The notes: generated by a model from the sequence alone, not told the origin. Numbered from the stretch's first letter, positions 19,579 to 29,451 are shown. The stretch is DNA of 64,000 nt from CAWKAO01 sp963847665 (GCA_963847665.1 CAWKAO010000002.1:620001-684000), one strand, 5' to 3'. A program made the numbers and translations.

Positions 19579-21479
19579 TTACTCCTTTATATCAAATTTT
19601 TTTTCAAAATAATTCATCACATCTTCATTTCCGGACCATCTTCATCCGGTATTTTCACATTATTTGTTCCGATGCTATTCCTGTTTATCAACACTCTCAG
19701 TTTTCCCTGTTGCATGACTGCTTTTTGGAGTCTTTGTCTGGTCCTTTCTGCAATCTGGATTTCTATCATCTTCAGCTACTGACACTCTGCCCCTCCATCC
19801 GTTGACTTCTCCCGTCTCAAATTTTATTTTGAATTTTTTTCCGGTGACTCATCTATTACTGAAGAGATCACACAGAATTTATATTATTTATTAAGGTGGT
19901 CTTTATGCCAATTTCTTATTCTCCTCCAAGAAAAAAATTAAAGCTGTTCCGTCCTCTATCCTCCCGGACCTGTTTCGACAAACATGGCATGTATCGGATA
20001 TTTTTCTTTTTTAAGGCTGGATAGGATATTGCTCCAATTTTTAATCTCAATCCGGCATGTCTATATCTCTTCCGGAGCTTTTCTTATCCCTCTGAGGTCT
20101 TGTTCCGATCTTTTCCTTCTCTGGATCACCTTTATCTCCCTGGCCGCATCCTCATCCTTACTTATGACCTATGTCAGCTTTATCTTGATCCAGGGCCTTC
20201 CATGCTTTCCCTGGTTATCATATCCATTCGCTATTCGGGTCTTCTTCTTTTCTCCTTATCCGCTTTCAGTTCTTTTATGACTTCTGCATCTTTTATATCC
20301 TCACCTTTTTGATTTAGCTTTTCTTCAAGTAGCTTAACTGATGCATCAGGTCTATTGATCTTCTTAACCAGCTGGCCTGTCATCAAGGACTATAAAGTTT
20401 AATGGCTTGGATCACTGAGGATTTAAAGAAAGTCCTGGAGCTTTCCCCCCATTTTATCTGCTTAAGGAGTCCGGTAAAATGCTCCATATAATAATCAGCT
20501 CTTCATTCTGCAGATGTCGCATCCCGGCCTGACTGGTATTTATCAGGAAATCCTGGCTGAGGTCAGATATCCGAAGGTTTGTCATAGTTTTTAATACATA
20601 CAGGTTATAAAGATGATCTATAAGCTCTGCTGTAAAATTCTTAAGGTCCTGGTTTCCCTTTATTATCCTTCCGGGTAAAAAGAGGCCTTTTTTATATCCC
20701 TGGCTGCAAGGATATCTACAAATTCAAATAATATCTCAAGGTCGACTACCCCAAGAAGGTCGAACTACTTCAGACAGTTATTTTGTACCTTCGCTATAGG
20801 CGGCAAGCTGCTCGAGGATCCCGTCAGCATCCCTCAGGCTCCCGTCGGCATATTTTGCCACCAGGGCAAGTGCATGATCAGGATATGGATATTTTCAGCT
20901 GCGGCTATTTCTGTTAGCCTTTTTTTTATAAGGTCAAGTGATATGGGATAAAAATCAAACCTCTGGCACCTGGACATGATAGTGGGTATGACCTTGTTTG
21001 GCTCTGTGGTGGCCATTATGAATATCACATGTTCAGGCGGCTCCTCAAGGACTTTTAGCAGGGCATTGAAGGCCTCTGTGGTGAGCATATGTGACTTCAT
21101 CTATTATATATATCTTTTTCCTCAGGTCATTGGGAAGGTATTTTACCTTTTCCCTTAGCTCCCTTATCTCATTTATCCCCCTGTTGGAAGCTGCATCTAT
21201 CTCTATGACATCTATATTGCTTCCATCAGATATGCTATTGCAGTTCCTGCATTTATTACATGGTGCTGGATGTGATGCCTTCAATGCAGTTTATAGCTTT
21301 AGCCAGTATTCTTGCAGTGGAAGTCTTGCCTGTACCCGCGGGGTCCGCAGAAAATATATGAATGGGAGAGCCTTTTGCCGTCAAGGACATTTTTAAGAGT
21401 CTGAACATTATGTTTCTGGCCTACTATCTCATCGAAAAATCCTGAGGCCGCCATTTCCGGTAAAACGAAATATACTCAT
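19579..21479 (-). pseudogene. dnaX: DNA polymerase III gamma/tau subunit, frame broken by many small indels
   Basis: The clamp-loader ATPase is recognisable along the minus strand in alternating frames: SFYRKWRPQDF then DEIVGQKHNVQTLKNVL (21475-21400), SHSYIFCGPRG with the P-loop (about 21350), the zinc module CNKCRNCNSISDGSNIDVI, EIDAASNRGINEIRELREK (about 21200), Walker B IYIIDEV, FNALLKVLEEPPEHVIFI, MSRCQRFDFYPI (20940) and ALALVAKYADGSLRDAD (20860). The distal part to the stop at 19579 is too broken to read through. Span 1901 bases fits a protein of about 630 residues. At 21440 the run GATTTTTCG needs one more T to restore frame, a homopolymer-type error. As dnaX is essential, sequence error is much likelier than a pseudogene. 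Confidence 0.85.
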
Positions 21480-21522
21480 ATTATTTAAAGCTTTCATCTG
21501 GACTTATAAGATTATTAATCAG

Positions 21523-21790
21523 ACCGTGCCCCAGGATCGACATAAAATAACAGGTGCTTCCTGTGCAGTTAGCTCCAGCCAGGTTTCCTTGTGGCGCCCG
21601 GAGAATGTCACTTACCGCTGCTTCCTCTCGGACCTGACGGGGTTCGTAACCCTCCGCCGCACAAGACCCGGCTTTCATCACCACTTTCACAGGAGCAAAA
21701 CCCTACTACTTCAGGCCTCAGCCTGTTGATCGGTCTCACTGGAGCGGATTGTGAGTTACAGGGCACCGCTAGCTCCCCACCTAGCACGAT
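21523..21790 (-). ncRNA. ffs: Signal recognition particle RNA, large Bacillus-like type
   Basis: Read on the minus strand, the region begins GTGCTAGGTGGGGAGCTAGC and GGTGCCCTGTAAC, the Alu-domain 5' part of large bacterial SRP RNAs. Domain IV follows with GTCAGGTCC, a GAGA tetraloop and GGAAGCAGC, and the 3' part has GGCTGGAGCTAACTGC. The ends pair (ATCGTGC at 21790-21784 with GCACGGT at 21529-21523), giving about 268 nt, the size of the Bacillus subtilis RNA. The RNA scaffolds Ffh for co-translational targeting. It lies just upstream of dnaX, a common arrangement. End positions are estimates from the terminal helix. Confidence 0.93.
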
Positions 21791-22029
21791 TTAAAGTGAT
21801 TATAACTTATTTACCATACTTATTGAATACTATTATGCCGAAAAAGGCATCGAAAAAACATTTGTTTATTTGAATTTGAAGAATATCTAAGAATATAATC
21901 TTTTAATCCTATTTAAGTCACTGACTATGAGTTTTTTAACTAAAAAATCATCATTTCTACGATATTATTGTTGCTAATTAAATTATAAATAGTAATATTT
22001 TAATATTTGCTTACGATATAAGAAGTCAT

Positions 22030-23241
22030 ATGGAAAAAAGGGAAATAATCACAGGGAAAAAACAAGATAGGATGCAAGTCTCTCTTGCAATGAGCAGCCA
22101 TGCTGTAACTGACCTTTATTCCAGTTTCATTATAGGACTTATTCCCATTTTTGCATTAAAATTTGGATTGTCCATTTTTTTAGTCAGCCTCCTGACTTCA
22201 ATTACCCATATTTCAAATAGCCTTACACAGCCAGTTTTTGGTTATCTTTCTGATAGATATAATGCCAGATATTTTTTAATAGCAGGACCTTTTTTCAGCG
22301 CAGTAATGATCAGCCTTATTCCCATTATACCAAATTATTACGCGGTACTTACAATGCTTTTCCTTGGAAACCTGAGCATTTCAGCGATGCATCCTGGTAC
22401 AGCTGCTATGGGAGGCAGGTTTGGAGGCAGGTTTAAAGGTCTAAGTAATTCGCTTATATCTTTTTCAGGTACAGTAGGATATGCTTTTGGTTCTATTTTT
22501 ATAATCTTTGTTATAGAAAAAATCGGTGTTTCCTTTACTCCGCTGACGATGATACCAGGTATAATGATGGCGATCATCCTTTTAAGGTTTGTTAAGAATT
22601 CTCAAACAGTCAATCGCAAAGAGACCACTGCTAACTTTTTTTTGAGGCTAAAAAAAATAAAAAAGATCAAGCTACTGCAGCTTTTTATAATATTCTCAGC
22701 ATCTTTTGCAAGAGATATATTGTGGCTTGCACTTATAACATTTATGCCGTTATATTTCACCGAAAAAGGAATAACACTATTAAATATTGGTATGATTCTT
22801 ACAGCATATACACTAATAGGAGGCGTGGGAGGCATTTTTGCCGGACTTATTTCAGACAGGATGAAGAATAAATACATTTTGATATTGATCGGTTTGCTTG
22901 CTTCTACACCATTTATTTACTTTATTTTTAGGTCAGGTGGAGTATTGCCGATAATCTTTTTCATAATAACCGGTTTCTTTTCTATTTCTACACTTCCTGT
23001 CTGTATAAGGTTGTCACAGGATATCTTTCCTTCCAATATAAGCCTTGCATCATCACTAGTAATGGGACTGAGTGTCGGTATGGCTTCAATTTTATTACTA
23101 TTTTTAGGCAGACTTGCAGACATTATCGGTATTCCAAGGACTGTAAGCATTGTCGTTGTAATATTGTTTGCAGCATCAGCCCTATTGATATCTTATCCTT
23201 TTATTGCTAAAAAAGCAGTTCGTCCCAAAATAGATGCTTAG
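22030..23241 (+). CDS. Major facilitator superfamily transporter (Fsr-like)
   Basis: A 403-residue protein with about 12 hydrophobic segments. The N-terminal half has HAVTDLYSSFIIGLIPIF, TQPVFGYLSDRYNARY between helices 2 and 3, and SAMHPGTAAMGGRFGGR, a combination seen in the fosmidomycin-resistance (Fsr) branch of MFS exporters. A second loop motif, GLISDRMKNKY, marks the C-terminal half. The substrate is unknown; drug or metabolite export is inferred from the branch only. The ATG at 22030 lacks a clear Shine-Dalgarno site. It stands alone between the SRP RNA and a tRNA. Confidence 0.85.
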   Translation: MEKREIITGKKQDRMQVSLAMSSHAVTDLYSSFIIGLIPIFALKFGLSIFLVSLLTSITHISNSLTQPVFGYLSDRYNARYFLIAGPFFSAVMISLIPIIPNYYAVLTMLFLGNLSISAMHPGTAAMGGRFGGRFKGLSNSLISFSGTVGYAFGSIFIIFVIEKIGVSFTPLTMIPGIMMAIILLRFVKNSQTVNRKETTANFFLRLKKIKKIKLLQLFIIFSASFARDILWLALITFMPLYFTEKGITLLNIGMILTAYTLIGGVGGIFAGLISDRMKNKYILILIGLLASTPFIYFIFRSGGVLPIIFFIITGFFSISTLPVCIRLSQDIFPSNISLASSLVMGLSVGMASILLLFLGRLADIIGIPRTVSIVVVILFAASALLISYPFIAKKAVRPKIDA

Positions 23242-23350
23242 CAAAAAAATCATTCGCTCTTTCAGCTTGTGGGTTTGAATTTTAATGGAAGGACTTTTTG
23301 ATTTTTATAGTTATAAAGATCCTGATTTCAAAGAAGACAGTGAAACTTTC

Positions 23351-23444
23351 TGGCGGAGAGAGAGGGATTTGAACCCCCGAGACAGATATTATCCGTCTAC
23401 TCGATTTCGAATCGAGCGCTTTCAACCAGCTCAGCCATCTCTCC
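23351..23444 (-). tRNA. tRNA-Ser (CGA)
   Basis: Minus-strand sequence begins GGAGAGATGGCTGAG and ends CTCTCTCCGCCA with CCA encoded. The anticodon stem CTCGA/TCGAG encloses TTCGAAA, giving anticodon CGA. A long variable arm (GTAGACGGATAATATCTGTC) confirms a class II serine tRNA. Confidence 0.96.
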
Positions 23445-23454
23445 TCTAAACTTA

Positions 23455-23799
23455 TTATTTTTGGCTTTTAATACTGTCAAGCAATTTTCTATTATCAGGT
23501 GCTATTTTAAAGAAGTTTTCCAGCTTCTCACAAGTATATTCCTCACAATAAGCACAATTTATAACACCTTTTTCTACCCCACACTTACGTATTTCACAGA
23601 CATTGCAGTAACTGAAGACAGTTTTTCCTGTTGATGTACAGCCAAAACAATTTATATCCCCAGGTTTAATATCAGTCTTAAAATTTTCTGCCCAGAGTCT
23701 GGCTACTTCTTTTCTTTTTTTATCATCGTCATTTTTAGTAGCTATATAGGCACCGCATTCACTGCATTTTAGACCACAATGGGAAATTAATTCTTTCAC
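23455..23799 (-). CDS. DUF3795 cysteine-rich protein
   Basis: A 114-residue protein with the DUF3795 pattern: HCGLKCSECGAYIAT at the N-terminus, GCTSTGKTVFSYCNVCEIRKCG in the middle (Cys pairs spaced for metal binding) and INCAYCEEYTCEKLENF near the end; about a dozen cysteines in total. The family is common in anaerobes and is presumed to bind zinc or iron-sulphur, but no function is established. ATG at 23799 follows an AAGGAGAT site. Placed between two serine tRNAs. Confidence 0.85.
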   Translation of the reverse strand: MKELISHCGLKCSECGAYIATKNDDDKKRKEVARLWAENFKTDIKPGDINCFGCTSTGKTVFSYCNVCEIRKCGVEKGVINCAYCEEYTCEKLENFFKIAPDNRKLLDSIKSQK

Positions 23800-23831
23800 T
23801 TGATCTCCTTTGAAATGAATATAAATTTACC

Positions 23832-23923
23832 TGGCGGAGAGAGAGGGATTTGAACCCTCGAGGCAGCTTACGCCACCCACACGCTTTCCAGGCGTGCGCC
23901 TTAAACCACTCAGCCATCTCTCC
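23832..23923 (-). tRNA. tRNA-Ser (GGA)
   Basis: Minus strand GGAGAGATGGCTGAGTGG through TCTCTCTCCGCCA. The anticodon loop CTGGAAA between CACG and GCGTG gives anticodon GGA; a long variable arm (GTGGGTGGCGTAAGCTGCC) is present and CCA is encoded. Confidence 0.96.
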
Positions 23924-24032
23924 GTATATTTAAAATGATAAAAAATCTTTAAGATTATATCACAAGCCTAAATAAAAATTTATAAACTCAAAACAAAGTT
24001 TTTATGCTAATACGATTATATAAGATATCTAT

Positions 24033-24758
24033 CTATATCTGGTCGTGCTTAAAGGCCCAGGGGGTCAATTCCTTTATCATCACCCTTTCACTCTGTTCCA
24101 GAAGGAATATAACGCAATTGGAGATATCTTCGGGTTGCATCCATTTTTCTGGCGGAACAGGTATTTTTGCTGCACGGATCATCTCAGTATCAGTCATCCC
24201 TGGATAGATCACGCTGACCTTGACCCCGTGTTCTTTTGCTTCTTTATAAAGTGCCTGCGAAACACCCACAACACCTGCTTTCGAAACTCCATAGGCCATT
24301 ATCCCTGAAGGTACCTCAAACGCAGCCGTTGAAGAAATATTTATTATGTATCCGGTTTTTTTCTCCTTCATTAATGCAAGTGTTTTTTTACTTAAAAAGA
24401 AAAGCGCTTTTAGATTTATGTCCATCGTATCATCCCAGATGTTCTCATCTGTCTCAAAAATCCCTGCCTGATAAAGGATCGCCGCATTATTGATAAGTAT
24501 ATCTATGGTCCCATATTTATCTATCGTCTTGTCTACCAATTCATCTATATTTTTCAGTTCTGAAAGATCAGCCGATATCGCAATTATTTTAGAATCTGCA
24601 TTTACCTCTTCAGCCAACCTTTTTGTCTCTTCAAGCTGTTCTTTTGTCCTCGAGACTAGAACGACACTACAGCCCTTATAAGCAAGATCTATTGCGATTT
24701 TTTTTCCTATACCCCTACCTGCACCTGTTACAATTGCTACTTTTCCATCAATGTCCAT
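24033..24758 (-). CDS. Short-chain dehydrogenase/reductase (FabG-like)
   Basis: A 241-residue classical SDR. Cofactor site TGAGRGIG at residues about 11-18, the NNA motif in DILINNAAI, and the catalytic triad pattern S-x12-YxxxK in INISSTAAFEVPSGIMAYGVSK are all intact. The family oxidises or reduces alcohols and ketones with NAD(P); the closest flavour is 3-oxoacyl-ACP reductase-like, but the substrate cannot be fixed from sequence. The C-terminus (LTPWAFKHDQI) is ordinary. It is monocistronic between tRNA-Ser (GGA) and the AlkD-like gene. Confidence 0.88.
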   Translation of the reverse strand: MDIDGKVAIVTGAGRGIGKKIAIDLAYKGCSVVLVSRTKEQLEETKRLAEEVNADSKIIAISADLSELKNIDELVDKTIDKYGTIDILINNAAILYQAGIFETDENIWDDTMDINLKALFFLSKKTLALMKEKKTGYIINISSTAAFEVPSGIMAYGVSKAGVVGVSQALYKEAKEHGVKVSVIYPGMTDTEMIRAAKIPVPPEKWMQPEDISNCVIFLLEQSERVMIKELTPWAFKHDQI

Positions 24759-24822
24759 ACTGCACTCCTTCTTTAAAAAATAGAAATTATATTTTAAAAA
24801 AATCTTTCTTTAAAAGCATTAT

Positions 24823-25539
24823 TTATATTGCACCGTTTAAATATTTTTTTCTTAAATCCTCCGGGAACCTTTCAATTGCATATCTGAGCATCATCCTGGG
24901 CATTATTTTATAATACTTCTTCAGGAAATCAGTCAGGGTCTCCATCGAGCATTTTTTCCCGATCTCCCTGAGCATCCAGCCGGAAGCCTTATGTATCAGG
25001 TCATGCTTGTCTTCTAAAAGCATTACTGAGAGCTTTATTGTATCTTCAGGCTGTCCATTCTTTATAAAATTAAAAGTTGCCATAACTGCGATCCGCCTCT
25101 CCCACAGACTTGGAGAGGCCGCCAGCCCATAAAGGATATCCCTTGGTTTATCAAGAAGAAATGAACCTACTATCTTATCTGCAGTCAGGTCCACAAGATC
25201 CCAGTTGTTTATATAAGCTGTATTACTTAAATAAAGATCGTATATCCTTTTCTTTTTCTGCGGGTCGCCCTTTTCAAACCAGGAAGTAAGAATGAAAAGT
25301 GCTATCATACGCTCCTCATGGATCTTGGACCTGAGAAGCTTTATTATTTCCTCTTCATCCAGAGTTAAATACTTTTTTGCAAGTTTTCGAAGCTCCGGGA
25401 CAGTAACACCTGCAAAAACGTCTCCTTCCCCATACTGGCCTTTTCCTGTTTTAAAAAATCTCTGAAGTATTTCAGCTTTTTCCGGTGAAGCTATCTTTTT
25501 GATGTCGGTCTTTAAGTCTTCTATTGGAGCCCTTTCCAT
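24823..25539 (-). CDS. DNA alkylation repair protein, AlkD-like HEAT-repeat glycosylase
   Basis: A 238-residue all-helical protein with the AlkD family layout: VFAGVTVPELRKLAKKY near the start, SKIHEERMIALFILTSWF, NNWDLVDLTADKIVG (with the WDLVD motif carrying a catalytic Asp), SLWERRIAVMATFNFI and DLIHKASGWMLREIG. Members remove alkylated bases such as 3- and 7-methylpurines without base flipping. The ATG at 25539 lies 64 bases upstream of the SDR start codon region, with unrelated function. Confidence 0.88.
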   Translation of the reverse strand: MERAPIEDLKTDIKKIASPEKAEILQRFFKTGKGQYGEGDVFAGVTVPELRKLAKKYLTLDEEEIIKLLRSKIHEERMIALFILTSWFEKGDPQKKKRIYDLYLSNTAYINNWDLVDLTADKIVGSFLLDKPRDILYGLAASPSLWERRIAVMATFNFIKNGQPEDTIKLSVMLLEDKHDLIHKASGWMLREIGKKCSMETLTDFLKKYYKIMPRMMLRYAIERFPEDLRKKYLNGAI

Positions 25540-25743
25540 AATCGATTTTATCCTTTCACATGATCAATTAGTTATAAATTTTTTACAAAAAGGTTTCATT
25601 ATTACATTTTAACAGGCAATATTAACAGGATAAAGAGATTTAATCTTTTTACAGGATTCAAATTTTCTAACAAAAATAATACCTTTAAAAAAATGGCTTA
25701 CAATGTTAAAAAGTGTTTTAATATTGATACAGGAGGTGCCAAG

Positions 25744-26448
25744 ATGACAATGAAAGAATTAAACGATTTCAAGGGCTTTTTTAAAGAAACACTATATTTT
25801 TTTAATGGACTAAAAGAAAACAACAATAAACCCTGGTTCGACCAGAATAGGGAAGTTTATGAAGACTTTGTTCTGGGTCCTGCAAAAAGTTTCGTTTTAG
25901 GAATGGGAGAGAGGCTTAAAGAACTTTCATCTACGATAAATGCCGACCCAAGGACCAACAAATCACTTTTCAGGATTAACAGGGATATCCGTTTCAGCAA
26001 GGATAAATCGCCCTACAAGACTCATATGGGTTTAGTATTCTGGGATGGGGGTCTCCCCCGCATGGAATGTTCAGTCTTTTATTTCCATCTTGAAGCTGAC
26101 TACATAATGCTGGGTGCAGGTATTTATAAGTTTACTAAGCCACAACTGGTAGAATACAGGAATTCCTTAGTCCATGCTTTATATGGTAAAGAATTAAAAA
26201 AGATTTATGCTGATTTAACAACAAGGGGATATGTTTTTGGAGGCAAAAATTACAAAGTGCTACCTAAAGGATTTGATACTGAACACGAGAATGCTGATTT
26301 TTTACTTTATGATGGTATGCATGCAGGGAAAGATTTTAAAATACCTGAAGAGTTTTATTCCAGTGATTTTATAGATTTCTGCTATGAATCTTTCAAAAAG
26401 ATGTATCCCCTCCAAAAATGGTTGTTTGAAATGACAAAAAGAGCCTAG
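25744..26448 (+). CDS. DUF2461 family protein
   Basis: A 234-residue protein of the DUF2461 (TIGR02453) family: FFNGLKENNNKPWFDQNR near the N-terminus, INRDIRFSKDKSPYKTHMG, and YFHLEADYIMLGAGIY. The role is not established in any organism known to me. Start: the frame opens at 25693, but the ATG at 25744 follows AGGAGG at a normal distance and matches the family N-terminus, so it is preferred. It is convergent with tRNA-Ser (GCT). Confidence 0.85.
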   Translation: MTMKELNDFKGFFKETLYFFNGLKENNNKPWFDQNREVYEDFVLGPAKSFVLGMGERLKELSSTINADPRTNKSLFRINRDIRFSKDKSPYKTHMGLVFWDGGLPRMECSVFYFHLEADYIMLGAGIYKFTKPQLVEYRNSLVHALYGKELKKIYADLTTRGYVFGGKNYKVLPKGFDTEHENADFLLYDGMHAGKDFKIPEEFYSSDFIDFCYESFKKMYPLQKWLFEMTKRA

Positions 26449-26530
26449 CTATAGTCCTGATCCTTCGAATCCCAATAAATATGCCAGTGGCATATTTATT
26501 ATTCAGCTCTACTATAAGAATTTGGCTTTT

Positions 26531-26624
26531 TGGCGGAGAGGGAGGGATTCGAACCCTCGAGACAGGTTTGATCCCATCTAACCGCTTAGCAGGCGGCCCT
26601 TTTCGACCACTCAAGCACCTCTCC
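26531..26624 (-). tRNA. tRNA-Ser (GCT)
   Basis: Minus strand GGAGAGGTGCTTGAGTGG through TCCCTCTCCGCCA. Anticodon loop CTGCTAA gives anticodon GCT; long variable arm present; CCA encoded. Third serine tRNA within 3.3 kb. Confidence 0.96.
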
Positions 26625-26842
26625 GGTAAAGATTTTGCGGAAATTAAGCAAGCATTATGATATCAGCATTTATTAAAAAATAAAAACAATATAATAAGTC
26701 AAATAAATATGAAAAAATAAATACAGATTTTATAGAAATCAAAAAATTTTAATAAAAATATCAATAAGCTATTCAACTATTTAAAATACTTTATTATAAT
26801 TATCAAAGATCATTTTTTCAATTGGAACAAGGTTAATAAATC

Positions 26843-28462
26843 TTGGCCTATTTTCTTATAATTATTCAGGTACTTGGTGGGCTTGCTTTATTTATTTATG
26901 GAATGAGCAGGCTCAGCAATAGTCTTCAAAAAATTACTTCCAACAGATTTAAGACAATAATAAATACTGTTTCTAAAAGATCATGGTCCGGAGTACTTAT
27001 CGGACTATTTACTACTATGGTCATACAGAGCAGCAGCGCTACATCAGTAATGACTATCGGTTTTGTAAATGCAGGACTTCTGACTTTAAGACAGGCTATC
27101 GGTATTATTATGGGTGCCAATATAGGCACTACAATAACTGCACAACTTATATCATTGAAATTTGAAGCAATTGTTTTTCCGCTGATAATAATAGGGTTTT
27201 TAATTAATTTCCTCGGCAGGCGCAGAAAAATAAAAATCATAGGAATGACAGTGCTGAGTCTGGGTATATTATTTCTTGGTATGATACTGATGAAACAGGC
27301 TCTCGGACCCCTAAAGGACAACGAGGGTTTTAAAAATTTTCTTTTGATCTTCAGTAAAAATCCATTTCTTGGAATAATGGCAGGCCTCCTGCTCACCGCA
27401 CTCCTCCAGAGTAGTTCTGCAACTATAGGTCTTTTGATAGCACTTGCCTCCCAGGGTCTTATTCCCATTGAAGCAGCTATTCCTATTTTAATAGGAGATA
27501 ACATCGGGACATGTGCCACTGCACTTCTCGCAAGCATTGGAACGACTATTACTGCAAAAAGGACTGCCTTTTCGCACCTTATGTTTAATATTTTTGGTGC
27601 TATTATTTTTGCAATTCTTTTATATGGATTTAAAGTTGAAAGTTTTATTATTGCATGGACAGGTTCCAGCATTGAAAGACAGATTGCAAATATTCATACT
27701 TCTTTTAATGTTATAACAACCATTATTTTATTCCCGATGATAGGATTATTTGAAAAAGTCGTCATAAGAATATTTCCAGGTAAAGATGTAGTAATCAATA
27801 AAAATGCAATTTTCCTAGATAACAGACTTCTCCAAAATCCTGCGATATCACTTGAACAAACAAAAAAAGAACTTCAGAGAGTTACCAAAATAACTCAGGA
27901 AATGTTTAATCTTTCACTTGAGAGATTAAATGATAAAAACACAGCAATAGAACAGAAGTTGCTAGACAGGGAATCAGCAGTAGATAGTTTGACTGAAGAT
28001 ATAATCAGATACCTGACAAAGATATCCCAGAGATCCCTTGGTTTCAGACAGTCAAATGAGCTAACAAATCTCCTTCACGTTGCATATGATGCTGAGCGTA
28101 CAGGAGACCATTCTGAAAGTATAATGTACCTGATACAGGTAAAAGAAGAAAATAACATGAAATTCAGTATTGTTGAAAATAAAGAACTTTCACAGATCAG
28201 TGAAAAAGTAAATAATATGTATTCAATCCTTTTAAGTAATATTGAAAAAAATACTATAGAAAAACATGCAGAATGTGAAAAAATAGAAGCAGACATTGAT
28301 AAGATGGTTATGAATATTAGGACCAATCACCTGATAAGGCTCCGGGAAGGAAAATGTATGCCGACCTCAGGTGTCATTTTCGCGGATATAATATTACATA
28401 TTGAAAGAATCAGCGATCTGCTGTTGAGGATCTCTAAAAATACTTCCAGTACGAATCTTTAA
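26843..28462 (+). CDS. Na/Pi cotransporter family protein with C-terminal PhoU-like domain
   Basis: A 539-residue protein. The N-terminal about 310 residues form two related membrane repeats, each with a QSSSAT motif (VIQSSSATSVMTIGF; LLQSSSATIGLLIA) and GANIGTTITAQ / GDNIGTCATALL, typical of sodium-dependent phosphate transporters (NptA/PhoU-fused type). The last about 200 residues are a helical PhoU-like cytoplasmic domain that may sense phosphate. The start is a TTG at 26843 with AAGG about 10 bases upstream; the family N-terminus fits. It could import or export phosphate. Confidence 0.9.
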   Translation: MAYFLIIIQVLGGLALFIYGMSRLSNSLQKITSNRFKTIINTVSKRSWSGVLIGLFTTMVIQSSSATSVMTIGFVNAGLLTLRQAIGIIMGANIGTTITAQLISLKFEAIVFPLIIIGFLINFLGRRRKIKIIGMTVLSLGILFLGMILMKQALGPLKDNEGFKNFLLIFSKNPFLGIMAGLLLTALLQSSSATIGLLIALASQGLIPIEAAIPILIGDNIGTCATALLASIGTTITAKRTAFSHLMFNIFGAIIFAILLYGFKVESFIIAWTGSSIERQIANIHTSFNVITTIILFPMIGLFEKVVIRIFPGKDVVINKNAIFLDNRLLQNPAISLEQTKKELQRVTKITQEMFNLSLERLNDKNTAIEQKLLDRESAVDSLTEDIIRYLTKISQRSLGFRQSNELTNLLHVAYDAERTGDHSESIMYLIQVKEENNMKFSIVENKELSQISEKVNNMYSILLSNIEKNTIEKHAECEKIEADIDKMVMNIRTNHLIRLREGKCMPTSGVIFADIILHIERISDLLLRISKNTSSTNL

Positions 28463-28530
28463 GCTGATACTATTTTTGATACAGTTTAATGATAAAATTT
28501 AAATAGAACCCTTGAAAAATTCAGATTAAA

Positions 28531-29451
28531 TTAATCGAAAATCCCTGTAGATAAATACCGCTCCCCGGTATCTGGCAAGATTACTGTGATCAGTTTACCG
28601 TAGTTTTCTTCTCTCTCTGCGGCTTTTATTGAAGCCCAGACAGCCGCACCTGATGAAATTCCTGCAAGTATTCCTTCCTGGCCAGCTAATCTTTTTGCCA
28701 TGGATGCTGCATCATCGTCTTTGACCTTGATGACCTCATCTATAAGTTCAGTCTTTAAAATATCAGGAATGAAACCTGCACCTATTCCCTGTATTCTGTG
28801 AGCGCCGCGTTCTTCACCTGAAAGAACTGCAGAATTAAATGGCTCTACAGCAATGACCTTCAAGTCCGGTTTCTTCTCCTTTATGGCTTCTGCGATTCCG
28901 GTAACAGTCCCACCCGTACCTACTCCACATACTAAAATATCTATCTTTCCATCTGTATCTTTCCAGATCTCTTCAGCTGTTGTAATGCGATGGATTTCAG
29001 GATTAGCAGGATTTTTAAATTGTTGTGGAATAAACGAATCTGCAGTATTTTTTGAGATTTCTTCAGCTTTGCTTACTGCCCCAAGCATTCCTTCATTCCC
29101 AGGTGTCAGGACAAGTTCTGCGCCAAGTACTTTAAGCAGTTTTCGCCTCTCAACAGACATTGTATCAGGCATAGTGAGTATTAATCTGTATCCCTTTACA
29201 GCACATACAAAAGCTAAAGCTATTCCTGTGTTGCCGCTTGTCGGTTCGACTATGATAGTGCCTTTTTTTATCGTTCCCTTTTTTTCACCATCTTCTATCA
29301 TGGCTAAACCTATCCTGTCTTTTACGCTGGATAATGGATTAAAGGACTCAAGTTTTGCCACTATTTCTGCATGAAGTCCCATTCCAATTTTATTAAGTCG
29401 GACCATCGGGGTATTACCGACCAATTGTGTTATATCATCTTTTATATTCAT
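28531..29451 (-). CDS. cysK: Cysteine synthase (O-acetylserine sulfhydrylase)
   Basis: A 306-residue PLP enzyme. The N-terminus DDITQLVGNTPMVRLNKI, the PLP-lysine motif SFNPLSSVKDRIGLAMI, PTSGNTGIALAFVCAV and GVGTGGTVTGIAEAIKEK are all present; the enzyme makes cysteine from O-acetylserine and sulphide. Normal length. AAGGAG lies upstream of the ATG at 29451. No T-box or SAM-riboswitch pattern was seen in the 250-base upstream region. Confidence 0.95.
   Translation of the reverse strand: MNIKDDITQLVGNTPMVRLNKIGMGLHAEIVAKLESFNPLSSVKDRIGLAMIEDGEKKGTIKKGTIIVEPTSGNTGIALAFVCAVKGYRLILTMPDTMSVERRKLLKVLGAELVLTPGNEGMLGAVSKAEEISKNTADSFIPQQFKNPANPEIHRITTAEEIWKDTDGKIDILVCGVGTGGTVTGIAEAIKEKKPDLKVIAVEPFNSAVLSGEERGAHRIQGIGAGFIPDILKTELIDEVIKVKDDDAASMAKRLAGQEGILAGISSGAAVWASIKAAEREENYGKLITVILPDTGERYLSTGIFD

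Noticed and set aside
19984..20638. Plus-strand open frames with many hydrophobic residues
   Set aside because: They are antisense to the broken dnaX gene; no start signals, and the minus strand carries recognisable DnaX segments before and after them.
19579..21479. Programmed ribosomal frameshift in dnaX (tau/gamma)
   Set aside because: Known dnaX frameshifting uses one slippery site; here the frame changes many times, including near the first codons, and neighbours have indels too.
21481..21794. Open frames of 67-69 codons on both strands
   Set aside because: The region is the SRP RNA, whose conserved sequence and end pairing are clear.
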